From DATFVA01 sp963721075 (GTDB taxonomy: Bacteria; Bacteroidota; Ignavibacteria; Ignavibacteriales; Ignavibacteriaceae), in contig CAVRHV010000006.1 of assembly GCA_963721075.1 (NCBI GenBank), positions 310,001 to 374,000 on the forward strand: DNA of 64,000 nt. The letters are read 5' to 3'. The position numbers and the translations under genes are program-made. Positions 27,218-37,053 of this stretch are shown piece by piece. The notes under the pieces are model-generated. The model ran no database searches and was not told the origin of the DNA. It saw only the letters and a program-made list of their open reading frames with translations. Position 1 is the first letter of the stretch. Each line of letters starts with the position of its first letter.

Positions 27218-28565
27218 CAAAGAAATATGCTGAGCTCATTATGCCCAGCTTAAAATGGTTCAGATCAAAGTGTTCGTTGGGAGAATGCAGGTTCTCTGAA
27301 TCTAATCCCAGCCCCATAAGCACAACAGGAGCTTTTAATTTGTTGCCGAAAACGTTAACTATAGGAATAGAACCGCCTTCACGAATAAAAACTGTTTTTT
27401 TACCAAAGGCTTTTTCCATTGCCTTAGAAGCTGCCATTGCTGCAGGAGAATCAAGAGGGGTAATGCTAGGCAGTGCACCATGAAGGTCCTTTACGGTAAC
27501 CTTAACTGATTTCGGTGCTATGCTTTGGATATATTTCCTGAACAGTTTAGCTATCTTCGCAGGTTTTTGATCGGGTACCAGCCTCATACTGATTTTAGCG
27601 GTAGCTTTCGAAGGAAGTACTGTTTTTGCCCCCTTCGCGGTGAACCCTCCGATTATACCATTACAGTCAAGCGTTGGCCTTACCCATAATCTTTCAAGTG
27701 TGGAGAATCCTTTTTCTCCCTGAAGTTCTTTAACACCAACTTCTTTAGCAAAATTCTTTTCAGAAAATTTCAGTTTTTTAAAGTTCTCTCTTTCTTTTTT
27801 GGTAGGTTTTTGAACATCATCATAGAAGCCGGGTATAGTTATGTGACCGTTTTTGTCCTGAAGTTTGGATATCATTTTTGCAAGTATGTTTATCGGATTG
27901 CCTACTGCACCTCCGAATGAACCGGAATGAAGATCTTTCTCAGGACCCACCACTTCAATTTCCTGGTAGCTCATTCCTCTGAGACCATAGGTAAGCGTAG
28001 GGATCCCTTTGCCGAATAAGGAAGTGTCAGAAATCATTACAGCATCACACTTTAACAGGTCAGTATGACTTTTTATAAAATTTTCAAGATTTTGACTTCC
28101 TATCTCTTCTTCACCCTCTATTATAAATTTCACGTTTAGAGGAAGACTTCCTTTTCCCTTAAAAAATGCTTCTACACTCTTGATATGCATGAACATCTGA
28201 CCTTTATCATCTGTTGCGCCGCGCGCCCATATCTTGCCGTCTTTTATCACCGGTTCGAAAGGCGGGGAATTCCATAACTCAATCGGATCAACAGGCTGGA
28301 CATCATAGTGTCCGTATATTAATACTGTAGGTTTGCCCGGTGCGGCCAGCCATTCTCCATAAACGAGAGGATGCCCTTCTGTTTTAAAGATCTCCACTCT
28401 GTTCAGACCAGCCTGCTTAAGCTTATTAGCTACAAATTCAGCAGCTTTGTTTATATCTTTTTTGTTTTCGGAAAGGGTGCTTATACTGGGTATGCGGAGA
28501 AAGTCTTTTAACTCTTCAATAAAGTTATTCTGGTTATCTTTTATAAACTTTATTACATCTTCCAA
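27198..28565 (-). CDS. M20-family dipeptidase
   Basis: A 455-residue metallopeptidase (M20; ArgE/DapE/carnosinase-like). Metal and catalytic residues visible: HYDVQP with H86, GATDDKGQ with D119, IEGEEEIGS with the catalytic/metal Glu pair around 152-154, and SDTS near 180. It hydrolyses dipeptides or related amide substrates in the cytoplasm using two zinc ions. The start is TTG at 28565, chosen because AGGAG lies eight bases upstream and no ATG precedes the conserved N-terminus. It is followed, with a 20-base overlap, by the frameshifted lipoprotein gene, and preceded 15 bases away by a lipoprotein gene. Confidence 0.93.
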   Translation of the reverse strand: MEDVIKFIKDNQNNFIEELKDFLRIPSISTLSENKKDINKAAEFVANKLKQAGLNRVEIFKTEGHPLVYGEWLAAPGKPTVLIYGHYDVQPVDPIELWNSPPFEPVIKDGKIWARGATDDKGQMFMHIKSVEAFFKGKGSLPLNVKFIIEGEEEIGSQNLENFIKSHTDLLKCDAVMISDTSLFGKGIPTLTYGLRGMSYQEIEVVGPEKDLHSGSFGGAVGNPINILAKMISKLQDKNGHITIPGFYDDVQKPTKKERENFKKLKFSEKNFAKEVGVKELQGEKGFSTLERLWVRPTLDCNGIIGGFTAKGAKTVLPSKATAKISMRLVPDQKPAKIAKLFRKYIQSIAPKSVKVTVKDLHGALPSITPLDSPAAMAASKAMEKAFGKKTVFIREGGSIPIVNVFGNKLKAPVVLMGLGLDSENLHSPNEHFDLNHFKLGIMSSAYFFDEYSKQ

Positions 28566-28580
28566 AATCGGACTCCTGTT

Positions 28581-29600
28581 CTATTTGGTTAAAGAATATC
28601 GATAAATAACAGGAACAAAATTCCTGAAACGGTTCACTGTAAGTGAATCGAGTTGATTTAAAATTTCTTTTGATGGGATAAAAAACGTCTTCCATGGATC
28701 GTCAATCATATATACATTCTGTTCCGTATCCATAGTTATGCTCTCGATTGATGCAACATAATCAAAAGAATCATAACTTGGAATATTAGTCTTAATTTTT
28801 ACAAGAGCGGTATCAATAACATTCAGACGGTCATCGAATGACAGGTGAAAAAAGGTTTTATTGTTCCTGTCGACGCCGTATAATGAATAATCTTTATCAG
28901 AATATAGTCCGCAGATCGTATGAATGCCCAGCGGCCTTGTATTGATCTGCTTAATGATCTTGTGAGAATTCTTTTCTGCGATAAACAGAACTGTACTGTC
29001 AGCAAAAAGTTTGCCCTCAGTGAATCCTTCCAATCCAAGGTAAAAATAGTTATCGTCTACTGCGAGTCCCTCATATCCGATATTATTTTTCAGGTATCTC
29101 TGAAACTGTTCAACCGGAGTGAAATTTAATCTTTTAATACCTTCAAGTGTATCAGCTAATACATTGTCGTTGCGAAAATTCAAAAGATAAATACCGGCAT
29201 AATATTCAGGATGAGTTCCATTCCCTTCTATCGAAAGGTAAACCGCATTATTTTTTTTGTCGTAAACAATTTCTTCAAAGTCAGCCTTTGGAAAGGTATC
29301 AATGTATGCCTGAAATGATTCAGAAAACTTTACAGGACGCAGCATTTTAATTGAATCACCTGCTATCGTAAGGTGGAGTATCCCCCCGGTATCATCTGCA
29401 AGCAGAAAATGCTTGCTTCCGTCGGGTGTTTCATTGATAAAAGTGATCCCCGAGGTTTGATCTGCATTAAATCCTTCAAATGAAAGCCATTGGGGAAAAG
29501 CAGGATCCTTCTTAATATTAAGGTTATCGTGATGCACCCCGGATCCGCAGCAGGAAAATAGGAAAACAGTGGCAAGAAGTATAACAGATTTTGTTATCAT
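28581..29600 (-). CDS. Lipoprotein, possible esterase-like/phytase-like beta-propeller
   Basis: A 339-residue protein. A hydrophobic segment and LFSCCG at residues 14-19 mark a lipoprotein signal. The body shows propeller-like repeats (FLLADDTGGILHL, AVYLSIEGNG, GYEGLAVDDNYFYLGLEGF) similar to the family annotated as esterase-like activity of phytase, whose members are often poorly characterised. Function is therefore only suggestive. The start is divergent from the LptF/LptG genes with 87 bases between, which should hold both promoters. It may be co-transcribed with the M20 dipeptidase, which starts 15 bases downstream of its stop. Confidence 0.65.
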   Translation of the reverse strand: MITKSVILLATVFLFSCCGSGVHHDNLNIKKDPAFPQWLSFEGFNADQTSGITFINETPDGSKHFLLADDTGGILHLTIAGDSIKMLRPVKFSESFQAYIDTFPKADFEEIVYDKKNNAVYLSIEGNGTHPEYYAGIYLLNFRNDNVLADTLEGIKRLNFTPVEQFQRYLKNNIGYEGLAVDDNYFYLGLEGFTEGKLFADSTVLFIAEKNSHKIIKQINTRPLGIHTICGLYSDKDYSLYGVDRNNKTFFHLSFDDRLNVIDTALVKIKTNIPSYDSFDYVASIESITMDTEQNVYMIDDPWKTFFIPSKEILNQLDSLTVNRFRNFVPVIYRYSLTK

Positions 29601-29687
29601 ATATGCAATATAATAAAAGCTGTTGCAGATTTCACTGCTCCTGCCCTGTACCTTGTTATACTTTTCGCCCTTTCATATATTGGCCCA

Positions 29688-31076
29688 ATGGTTTTATATA
29701 AATATATACTGAGAAATCATTTAGCTCCATTTATTTTCTCCATTATCACACTGATCTGCATTTTTATACTTCAGTTCCTTATGAAGTTTGCGGACAGACT
29801 GGTTGGAAAAGGATTGGGACTTATTGTTATTCTGAAGCTTATTGCTTTTAACCTTGCCTGGATGGTCGTGCTTGTAGTACCTATGGCAACCCTGGTGGCC
29901 ACATTGATGGCTTTTGGGAATATGTCGCAGAATAATGAAATCACAATCATTAAATCATCCGGAACAAGCTTATACAAGATGATGCGGGCTCCTCTTCTGG
30001 CATCAGTAATTGTGGGATATCTTCTTCTTTTATTTAATAATGATGTACTCCCGGATGCTAACCACCAGGCTAAGATCCTTATGCAGGATATATCACGGCA
30101 GAAACCAACTCTTTCGCTCGAACCGGGTGTGTTTTCACAGGAGGTCTCAAACTATGCTATTCTTGCAAGAGAAATAAACCAGAAAACCAACGAGCTTAAA
30201 GATGTTACTATTTACGATTATTCTGATCCGAAAGAAATAAAAGTTGTAACGGCTGAAAAAGGTAAGATCTATTTTTCGAAGGATCAGACCAAGCTAATTA
30301 TGAGCCTTCAAAACGGTGAAATTCATGAAAATGATGTTTCGAAAACAAACCTTTACAGAAGAGTAAGATTTGAGAAACACAGAATTGCTATGGACGGAGC
30401 TCAGTTCACATTTCAACAGTCGGCTCTCGGCAGTCCGCGTGGTGAACGGGAGCTTAGTGCCTCTGCTATGCGTGAAATAGTCGATAGTCTGGGTGTTACC
30501 GAGAAACAGTACAGAGCAGACCTTACGAAGCAGGCAAAGAAATATTTCTATGAGGATTCTTCCGGGACAGCAGCATTTACCCCTGCAGGTACACATGGAG
30601 AAAAGTTTGTTTATTCAAGACTGCTTGACAGGCTGCGGAATGAAAAAAACACAGTTGTTTCCCGGTATAAAAGGCTTGAGGCCAAAAAGAATGAGATAAA
30701 TAAATATGAGGTAGAGATTTATAAGAAATATGCCTTGCCGGCGGCCTGTATTGTGTTCGTTCTTATAGGAGCTCCCCTGGGAACGATGACGCGAAAAGGT
30801 GGTTTCGGAGTTGCCGCCAGTATAAGTTTATTCTTCTTCCTTATTTATTGGGCTTTCCTCATAGGAGGAGAAAAACTTGCTGAAAGAGATTTTTTCTCGG
30901 CCTTCTGGGGGATGTGGTCGGCTAATATCCTCTTAACAGTTGCTGGTGTGCTTTTGACTATAAAAACGGTAAGAGAGACTGTTACTCTCAGATTCGACTG
31001 GATAAGGAAAATCATACCTAAACAATTCCGCGCTGCTCCGGAAGAAGATCAGGAGAATGATGAAAATCCTCGATAA
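29688..31076 (+). CDS. LptF/LptG-family lipopolysaccharide export permease (first copy)
   Basis: A 462-residue inner-membrane protein of the YjgP/YjgQ family. Three N-terminal helices (residues about 10-110), a long periplasmic beta-jellyroll region and three C-terminal helices are visible; GAPLGTMTRKGGFGVA near residue 365 is typical. LptF and LptG form the channel of the ABC extractor that moves lipopolysaccharide from the inner membrane to LptC/LptA. The stretch between the membrane parts is longer than in the second copy, with a charged helical insert. The next gene overlaps by 20 bases, so the pair is probably the LptF/LptG heterodimer. Confidence 0.9.
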   Translation: MVLYKYILRNHLAPFIFSIITLICIFILQFLMKFADRLVGKGLGLIVILKLIAFNLAWMVVLVVPMATLVATLMAFGNMSQNNEITIIKSSGTSLYKMMRAPLLASVIVGYLLLLFNNDVLPDANHQAKILMQDISRQKPTLSLEPGVFSQEVSNYAILAREINQKTNELKDVTIYDYSDPKEIKVVTAEKGKIYFSKDQTKLIMSLQNGEIHENDVSKTNLYRRVRFEKHRIAMDGAQFTFQQSALGSPRGERELSASAMREIVDSLGVTEKQYRADLTKQAKKYFYEDSSGTAAFTPAGTHGEKFVYSRLLDRLRNEKNTVVSRYKRLEAKKNEINKYEVEIYKKYALPAACIVFVLIGAPLGTMTRKGGFGVAASISLFFFLIYWAFLIGGEKLAERDFFSAFWGMWSANILLTVAGVLLTIKTVRETVTLRFDWIRKIIPKQFRAAPEEDQENDENPR

Positions 31077-32142
31077 ATATCTGATCAAACAGTTCCTGCA
31101 GACCATCTTTTTTGGTTTGATAGCATTCACGCTGATTTTTGTTGTTATCGACATGATGGAAAACCTCGATGACTTTATTGATCAGAATGTTGCTGCCCCG
31201 GTAATTCTTCATTATTATTTCGTGTTTTCACCCGATATTATTAAGCTGATTACTCCTATTGCTGTACTATTCGGGGCTTTATTTACTGTCGGAAAAGCCG
31301 CCCAGCTGAGCGAGCTTACTGCCATTAAATCCAGCGGTATAAGCATGTACAGGTTTATGCTTCCCTTCCTTATTACTGCCTTCTTCATAAGCATGTTCTC
31401 GGTCTATTTTGCCGGATATCTTGTTCCGATGGCAAATAAGACGAAATTGAACATTGAAATGAATTACCTGAAGAAAGGTTTTAATTATTCCGGCAGCAAT
31501 ATATTCTTCCAGGATAGTAAAACACGGATTGTGAATATCTCATACTTTGATAATGCTAATCTTCAGGCTAATCGCGTGAGCATTCAGGGATTTGATAAGA
31601 ATGATATAACAAGAATGGATTACAGAATAGATGCTGTGAGAATGACATATGATACGGTAAGCCATACCTGGATTGCTAAAAATGGTATAGAGAGAATTTT
31701 CCACAAGAATACCCAGACAGCAGATTATTTTAAGGAAATGCGCCTTGATAGTCTTAATTTTACCCCTGCCGAGCTGCTGACTAAACAGCAGAAACCTGAA
31801 GAAATGGATCTGACTGATCTTAAAAACAGCATTGAAACACAGGAGCGGGCGGGAAACGATCCAACTGATTCACTGATTGAATATTATTCGCGTTTTTCAT
31901 TTCCTATGGCCAGCCTAGTAATCGTGCTGTTCGGACTGCCAATATCTGCAAATAAGAGACGCGGGGGACTTGCTGTACAGGTCGGGATAAATATACTTAT
32001 TACATTTCTTTACCTGGTGTTTATGAAGATCAGCCAGGCTTTCGGAAAGAACGGAGCCCTCGACCCTTTACTAACGGCCTGGTTCGCTAACCTTATTTTT
32101 CTTGCAGCTGCAATTTTTAATCTGGCAAAGATGAGACAATAA
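31057..32142 (+). CDS. LptF/LptG-family lipopolysaccharide export permease (second copy)
   Basis: A 361-residue permease of the same family as its upstream neighbour: six predicted transmembrane helices, a periplasmic jellyroll between helix 3 and 4, and PISANKRRGGLAVQVG near residue 294 matching the family. Two adjacent ATG codons (31057 and 31060) follow an AGGAG at 31051; the second has the better spacing. Which of the two genes is LptF and which LptG cannot be decided by eye. The cognate ATPase LptB is not in the window. A hairpin terminator follows the stop. Confidence 0.9.
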   Translation: MMKILDKYLIKQFLQTIFFGLIAFTLIFVVIDMMENLDDFIDQNVAAPVILHYYFVFSPDIIKLITPIAVLFGALFTVGKAAQLSELTAIKSSGISMYRFMLPFLITAFFISMFSVYFAGYLVPMANKTKLNIEMNYLKKGFNYSGSNIFFQDSKTRIVNISYFDNANLQANRVSIQGFDKNDITRMDYRIDAVRMTYDTVSHTWIAKNGIERIFHKNTQTADYFKEMRLDSLNFTPAELLTKQQKPEEMDLTDLKNSIETQERAGNDPTDSLIEYYSRFSFPMASLVIVLFGLPISANKRRGGLAVQVGINILITFLYLVFMKISQAFGKNGALDPLLTAWFANLIFLAAAIFNLAKMRQ

Positions 32143-32150
32143 AAATTAAA

Positions 32151-32172
32151 GACGGCAGCAGGTGCTGCCGTC
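32151..32172. terminator. Bidirectional terminator between convergent genes
   Basis: A perfect 9-bp GC-rich stem (GACGGCAGC with GCTGCCGTC) and AGGT loop lies between the LptF/G pair and the convergent DUF3467 gene. The T-rich side is stronger for the minus-strand gene. Confidence 0.8.
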
Positions 32173-32178
32173 CTTAGT

Positions 32179-32508
32179 TTAATTTACTTTTTCATCCTTC
32201 TTGGGGGGAACAAACCCGAAATGCTGATTCTGCGGGGCATCTACCTTTATCTCACCAAATCTGGCTTCATACTTATCAATGTTATCTTTGAGTGCTTTAA
32301 GAAGCATTTTAGCATGCTGGGGAGTTGTAATAATTCTTGCATATACTTTTGCTTTCGGAACACCCGGTACAATTCGGGTAAAATCGATTACGAATTCAGC
32401 AGGCGAATGAGTAATGATAGCTAAGTTGGAATAAATTCCTTCAGCCTCTTTCTCATTAAGTTCAATATTTATCTGCTGTCCCTGAGGATTCTGATTATTC
32501 TGAGCCAT
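32179..32508 (-). CDS. DUF3467 domain protein
   Basis: A 109-residue cytoplasmic protein. The central part (INIELNEKEAEGIYSNLAII, FVIDFTRIVPG, KAKVYARIITTPQHAKMLL) matches the DUF3467 family, small proteins widespread in Bacteroidota and some other bacteria whose role is unknown. The N-terminus is Gln/Asn-rich and the C-terminus Lys-rich. It is preceded by the TPR lipoprotein gene with about 20 bases between, so the two are probably co-transcribed, and is followed by a convergent terminator. Confidence 0.85.
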   Translation of the reverse strand: MAQNNQNPQGQQINIELNEKEAEGIYSNLAIITHSPAEFVIDFTRIVPGVPKAKVYARIITTPQHAKMLLKALKDNIDKYEARFGEIKVDAPQNQHFGFVPPKKDEKVN

Positions 32509-32529
32509 TTTAATTCACTTCTTCCGGAT

Positions 32530-33702
32530 TTATTTTCTTAATTCATCGGCCTTATTGAAGGCATTCTGTGCATCATCCTTCATATCAAGCACTGTATAAA
32601 CCTTGCCGAGTAATTCCCAGGTTGCCGCATCATCAGGCTGAAGTTCAACAGATTTCTCCAGGTATGGTAAAGCATCCTGATATTTTTGTTTATACTCAGT
32701 ATTCTCCATCTCACCGTTATCTTCGGCCATTTTATTAATAGCAGTTCCCCATTTTACATAGGTAACAGCCAGGTTGTAAATTGCATTCTGGTACTCCGAA
32801 TCAAGATCGATTGCCTTCTTGAATTGATCAGCGGCATTCTCATAATCATTTTTACCGAGGAGAAGCACTCCGTAATTATAGTGGTAATACTTATTGTCGG
32901 GATCCTTTTCTACCAGTGATTTAAATGAACTGAGCGCAACATCGGCCTTACCCGCATTGATGTATGAATTAGACAATGTTAAAAGTATTTCCGGGTTATC
33001 CGGGTATTGTTCTCTTCCTTCTTCCAGTACTTTAATAGCATTATTAAAGTTCTCGACGGCCTGAACGCTGTCCTGGGAATTATGCGTAGCAGAATACTGC
33101 TGTTTCTGGAGGATTCCCTGGTTATAGTAAATTTCACCAAGATACTTGTACCCATCCAGAGATTTATCAAGTTTGATCATCTTCTGAAGAGGTTCAATAG
33201 CTTTATCATTTTCACCGGCTCCCATATAAACGAAAGCGAGGTTCTTATAAGTATCAACTGAATCAGGTTCAAGTTTTGTTGCATAATCAAACATATTTAT
33301 AGATTTATCGAAGTAAACCTTGCTGCTGTCCTTATCAGTTGAATTTACACCTTTCTGGTAAAGACTAACGCCTTTATTAAACAAATTAGCCCAGAAATAT
33401 TTTTTCTGATCTTGAATCTGAGATTTAAATTCGTTGCTTATGGCAAGAGATTTATCAAAAGCATCTATCATATTACCGTAATCATCTTTTTCACCGTAAA
33501 CGTAGCCTAAATAATAAAATCCTTCAGCACTTTGCGGATTTTTTTGAACCTCTTTTTGGAGTACATCAAGGGCTTTATCATAATTTTTTTGCTGAATATA
33601 TAGTTTGGCGCTTGTTATTTCAGTAGACGAGCACTGAAATCCCACAAATACAAGCCCTGTTAAAAGTAGTACAACTACTGTATATAACTTCGATTTTTGC
33701 AT
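32530..33702 (-). CDS. TPR-repeat lipoprotein
   Basis: A 390-residue protein with a signal peptide and lipobox-like GFQC near residue 24, then about eight tetratricopeptide repeats, e.g. AEGFYYLGYVYGEKDD, DTYKNLAFVYMGAGENDKAI, ATWELLGKVYTVLDM. TPR arrays mediate protein contacts, so the gene probably encodes a membrane-anchored scaffold, facing the periplasm. Partner unknown. The ATG at 33702 is preceded by GATGGAGAAAG, a good ribosome-binding site. The DUF3467 gene follows. A 206-base upstream gap to the divergent adenosine deaminase gene should contain its promoter. Confidence 0.88.
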   Translation of the reverse strand: MQKSKLYTVVVLLLTGLVFVGFQCSSTEITSAKLYIQQKNYDKALDVLQKEVQKNPQSAEGFYYLGYVYGEKDDYGNMIDAFDKSLAISNEFKSQIQDQKKYFWANLFNKGVSLYQKGVNSTDKDSSKVYFDKSINMFDYATKLEPDSVDTYKNLAFVYMGAGENDKAIEPLQKMIKLDKSLDGYKYLGEIYYNQGILQKQQYSATHNSQDSVQAVENFNNAIKVLEEGREQYPDNPEILLTLSNSYINAGKADVALSSFKSLVEKDPDNKYYHYNYGVLLLGKNDYENAADQFKKAIDLDSEYQNAIYNLAVTYVKWGTAINKMAEDNGEMENTEYKQKYQDALPYLEKSVELQPDDAATWELLGKVYTVLDMKDDAQNAFNKADELRK

Positions 33703-33908
33703 TCTTTCTCCATCATTTTAAATCAAATTTAATGTCATTAAAGTTACTGTTTTGATAAAGTATAGTCAAGAATCTTAACCCTCCTAAATACTGTGTTGTG
33801 TCTCAATTCATGCATATTTATCGGATTGAATTCAAAATATTGATGTACCCCGTAAATTGATTTTACTTCGTTTAATGGATATTTTTAAATTCTAAATAAG
33901 AGGATATT

Positions 33909-34991
33909 TTGACCGCCGAAAATGTTATAAAATCAGTCCCAAAAGTGCTTTTGCACGATCATCTTGACGGAGGTCTGCGACCGGCTACCATCATCGAGCT
34001 TGCCCGCGAAATAAAATACAAAAAATTGCCAACCACAGATCCCGGTGAACTTGGCGAATGGTTCCACAGAGGGGCAAATAAAGGCAATCTGGTTGAATTT
34101 TTACAGGGATTTGACCATACCACTGCAGTTATGCAGACGAAAGAATCTCTGCAGAGGTGTGCTTATGAGATGATGGAGGACATGCAGAAAGACGGCGTTT
34201 GCTATGTGGAAACCCGTTTTGCGCCAGTATTTCACACTAATAAGGGCCTTTATCCCGAAGATGCTGTGTTAGCAGTCCTGGAGGGATTGGAAAAGGGAAA
34301 ACGGGATTTTGGAGTAGGCTACGGCCTGATTTTATGCGCCATGCGTAATATGAAAAATTCGCTTGAAATCGCAGAACTGGCAGTTAATTTCAGAGATTCA
34401 GGGGTAGTAGGATTTGATCTGGCAGGAGAAGAAGGAGGATATCCGCCTAAAAAGCATATCGATGCATTCCAGTTTATTCAACGTTCAAATTTTAATATTA
34501 CCATACACGCCGGAGAGGCTTTTGGTAAAGAATCTATCTGGCAGGCAATTCAATGGTGCGGGGCTCATCGGATTGGTCATGCTACTCATCTGAAAGAGGA
34601 TATAGCTACCGGAAGGGGCGGTCATACAATTGTATTTGGTGAACTTGCACAATACATATTGGATAAAAGGATTCCTCTCGAGATATGCCTGCTTAGTAAT
34701 CTGCATACCGGTGCAGTTGACAGTCTTGAAAATCACCCATTTAAACTCCTGTATGATAACAAATTCAGGGTTACCATAAATACAGATGACCGGCTTATGA
34801 GTAATACAACTATGACTAATGAGTTTCTTGTAGCTCAAAAGTATTTTGGAATTACCCTCGATGACATTGAGAAAATCACAATAAATACTATGAAATCTGC
34901 TTTCATTCACTACAATGAAAGATTAAAATACATATATGATATAATTAAACCCGGGTTTCAGAAAACCAGGAACATATTAAATTCACAATAA
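33909..34991 (+). CDS. add: Adenosine deaminase
   Basis: A 360-residue zinc enzyme converting adenosine to inosine. Motifs in order: HDHLDGGLRP with zinc ligands H16 and H18, HAGE with H200 and catalytic E203, IGHATHL with H224, and INTDDR with D293/D294. The start is TTG at 33909: no ATG lies before the HxHxDG motif and AGAGGA lies just upstream. Downstream genes follow closely (small protein, urocanate hydratase, serA), suggesting one catabolic or salvage transcription unit. The secreted 5'-nucleotidase elsewhere in the window could supply adenosine. Adenine deaminase is a less likely alternative. Confidence 0.92.
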   Translation: MTAENVIKSVPKVLLHDHLDGGLRPATIIELAREIKYKKLPTTDPGELGEWFHRGANKGNLVEFLQGFDHTTAVMQTKESLQRCAYEMMEDMQKDGVCYVETRFAPVFHTNKGLYPEDAVLAVLEGLEKGKRDFGVGYGLILCAMRNMKNSLEIAELAVNFRDSGVVGFDLAGEEGGYPPKKHIDAFQFIQRSNFNITIHAGEAFGKESIWQAIQWCGAHRIGHATHLKEDIATGRGGHTIVFGELAQYILDKRIPLEICLLSNLHTGAVDSLENHPFKLLYDNKFRVTINTDDRLMSNTTMTNEFLVAQKYFGITLDDIEKITINTMKSAFIHYNERLKYIYDIIKPGFQKTRNILNSQ

Positions 34992-35007
34992 GGCTATACC
35001 AATAAAT

Positions 35008-35349
35008 ATGAAGAAACTGTTCACAAATTATAATTTTGAGTTTGATAAAAACGAAAGAAAACTGCTAACCACATTTTCAAAACAGGTGCTTAAACAGATA
35101 AGCGGCGATAACAGATATTTTGCCGAGGAAAAAGCTTTTAACTCGATAATTGAGAAGCTGGCCGCTTCTTCTGATTCTGTTAAGCTTACTAAGGATGAGA
35201 GAACAAGATTGTTAAACCAGCTTAATGAGAATGTTAAGTTCCTGAAAAAAGAATCAGCTTCAAGCTGGTTTATTAAGAAGTGGATATATAAATCAATGCT
35301 TAAACAGTATGTAGGGCATTTTAGAAAATCATTTCAGAGGATAAAATGA
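35008..35349 (+). CDS. Small basic protein of unknown function between add and hutU
   Basis: A 113-residue, lysine-rich, mostly helical cytoplasmic protein (FTNYNFEFDKNERKLLTTF, then NENVKFLKKESASSWFIKKW). No signal peptide or membrane segment. Its start lies 17 bases after the adenosine deaminase stop and its end overlaps the urocanate hydratase start by four bases (ATGA), so translation is coupled on both sides. I recognise no family. Its conserved placement could be tested in relatives. A role with hutU or in sequence-specific regulation would be speculation. Confidence 0.7.
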   Translation: MKKLFTNYNFEFDKNERKLLTTFSKQVLKQISGDNRYFAEEKAFNSIIEKLAASSDSVKLTKDERTRLLNQLNENVKFLKKESASSWFIKKWIYKSMLKQYVGHFRKSFQRIK

Positions 35350-37013
35350 GTTCCGTTAACACCAAAGAAGTTTCGATAAAAGCTCCTCACGGCAGCAGCC
35401 TTTCCTGTAAAGGATGGCTTCAGGAAGCCGCAATGAGGATGCTCATGAATAATCTCGATAGTGAAGTGGCTGAGAACCCGGCAGAGTTAATTATTTACGG
35501 CGGCAGCGGTAAAGCTGCCAGAAACTGGGAGGCATATGAAGCAATTGTTGAATCATTGAAGAATCTGGAGAATGATGAGACTCTTCTTGTTCAATCAGGA
35601 AAACCTGTAGGAATATTCAGGACCTATCCTGATGCACCGCGGGTTCTGATATCAAATTCAATGCTTGTACCAGACTGGGCAACATGGGATGAGTTCAGGA
35701 GACTTGAAGCGTTAGGACTTACTATGTTCGGACAGATGACTGCCGGCAGCTGGATCTATATCGGTACCCAGGGTATCCTTCAGGGTACTTATGAAACATT
35801 TGCCGAGTGTGGAAGAAAGTACTTCAATGGTGATTTCTCAGGGAAGTTTGTACTTACTGCAGGACTGGGAGGAATGGGCGGAGCTCAGCCGCTCGCAGCA
35901 ACTATGAATGGTGCCGCCTTCCTTGGTGTTGAGGTTGACAGGAAAAGAATTGAGAAAAGACTCGAGACAGGTTATATCGATAAAATATCCGATAACCTGG
36001 ATGAAGCGCTTAAAATGGTGCTTGATGCTAAGAAGGAAGGTAAAGCTTTGTCCGTAGGCCTTGTTGGAAATGCCGGTGAGATTCATCAGCAGATCCTCGA
36101 TAGAGGAATTATTCCCGATGTCGTTACGGATCAAACCTCCGCGCATGATGTGCTGAATGGATATGTTCCTGCTGAAATGACTTTGGAAGAAGCGTTAAGA
36201 CTGAGGAAGGATAATCCCGCCAGGTATATGGACCTCTCCCGAAGAACCATAGTTAAGCATGTTAAGGCTATGCTTGGATTTCAGCAGAAGGGATCTATAG
36301 TATTCGACTACGGAAATAATATCAGAGGCGAAGCGAAAGAAAACGGATTAAAGAATGCATTTGACATACCCGGATTTGTTCCTGAATTTATCCGTCCCCT
36401 TTTCTGTGATGGAATGGGTCCTTTCCGCTGGGCTGCTTTATCAGGCGATCCAAACGATATTTATGAAACTGACAAAGCTGTAATGGAGACATTCCCGGAG
36501 AAGAAGTCACTTATTAACTGGATAAAAATGGCACAGAAGAAAGTTCATTTCCAAGGACTTCCTTCAAGGATCTGCTGGCTCGGATACGGTGAGCGTGCAA
36601 AGATGGGAAAAATATTTAATGATCTGGTTGCATCGGGAAAAGTCAGCGCTCCTATAGTTATCGGAAGGGATCATCTCGATTGCGGATCGGTGGCTTCACC
36701 AAACCGGGAAACTGAAAATATGAAAGACGGAAGCGATGCGATAGCCGACTGGCCGATTCTCAATGCATTGCTTAACGCTGTCGGTGGTGCAAGCTGGGTA
36801 TCGGTTCACCACGGCGGAGGAGTTGGTATCGGAAAATCAATCCATGCAGGAATGGTAATTGTTGCCGACGGAACCAAAGAAGCAGAAAAGAGACTGGAAA
36901 GAGTTCTTACTTATGATCCCGGGATGGGAATTGTAAGGCATTCAGATGCAGGTTATGAGAAAGCAAATGAGAATGCTAAAAAAATGCATGTTAAAATTCC
37001 AATGTTAAAATAA
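35346..37013 (+). CDS. hutU: Urocanate hydratase
   Basis: A 555-residue enzyme of histidine breakdown that hydrates urocanate to imidazolone propionate using a tightly bound NAD+. Length equals the usual 550-560. Conserved regions: GGSGKAARNWEAYEAI, a Rossmann-like GGMGGAQPLA near residue 177, GLPSRICWLGYGERAK, and GRDHLDCGSVASPNRETE near the C-terminus. The other hut genes (hutH, hutI, hutG) are not in this window. The start overlaps the preceding small gene. Co-occurrence with adenosine deaminase and serA suggests nitrogen or amino-acid metabolism. Confidence 0.96.
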   Translation: MSSVNTKEVSIKAPHGSSLSCKGWLQEAAMRMLMNNLDSEVAENPAELIIYGGSGKAARNWEAYEAIVESLKNLENDETLLVQSGKPVGIFRTYPDAPRVLISNSMLVPDWATWDEFRRLEALGLTMFGQMTAGSWIYIGTQGILQGTYETFAECGRKYFNGDFSGKFVLTAGLGGMGGAQPLAATMNGAAFLGVEVDRKRIEKRLETGYIDKISDNLDEALKMVLDAKKEGKALSVGLVGNAGEIHQQILDRGIIPDVVTDQTSAHDVLNGYVPAEMTLEEALRLRKDNPARYMDLSRRTIVKHVKAMLGFQQKGSIVFDYGNNIRGEAKENGLKNAFDIPGFVPEFIRPLFCDGMGPFRWAALSGDPNDIYETDKAVMETFPEKKSLINWIKMAQKKVHFQGLPSRICWLGYGERAKMGKIFNDLVASGKVSAPIVIGRDHLDCGSVASPNRETENMKDGSDAIADWPILNALLNAVGGASWVSVHHGGGVGIGKSIHAGMVIVADGTKEAEKRLERVLTYDPGMGIVRHSDAGYEKANENAKKMHVKIPMLK

Positions 37014-37053
37014 TTTGAATAGAGAGTTTAATTAAACCAGAAATGGAGCTAAA

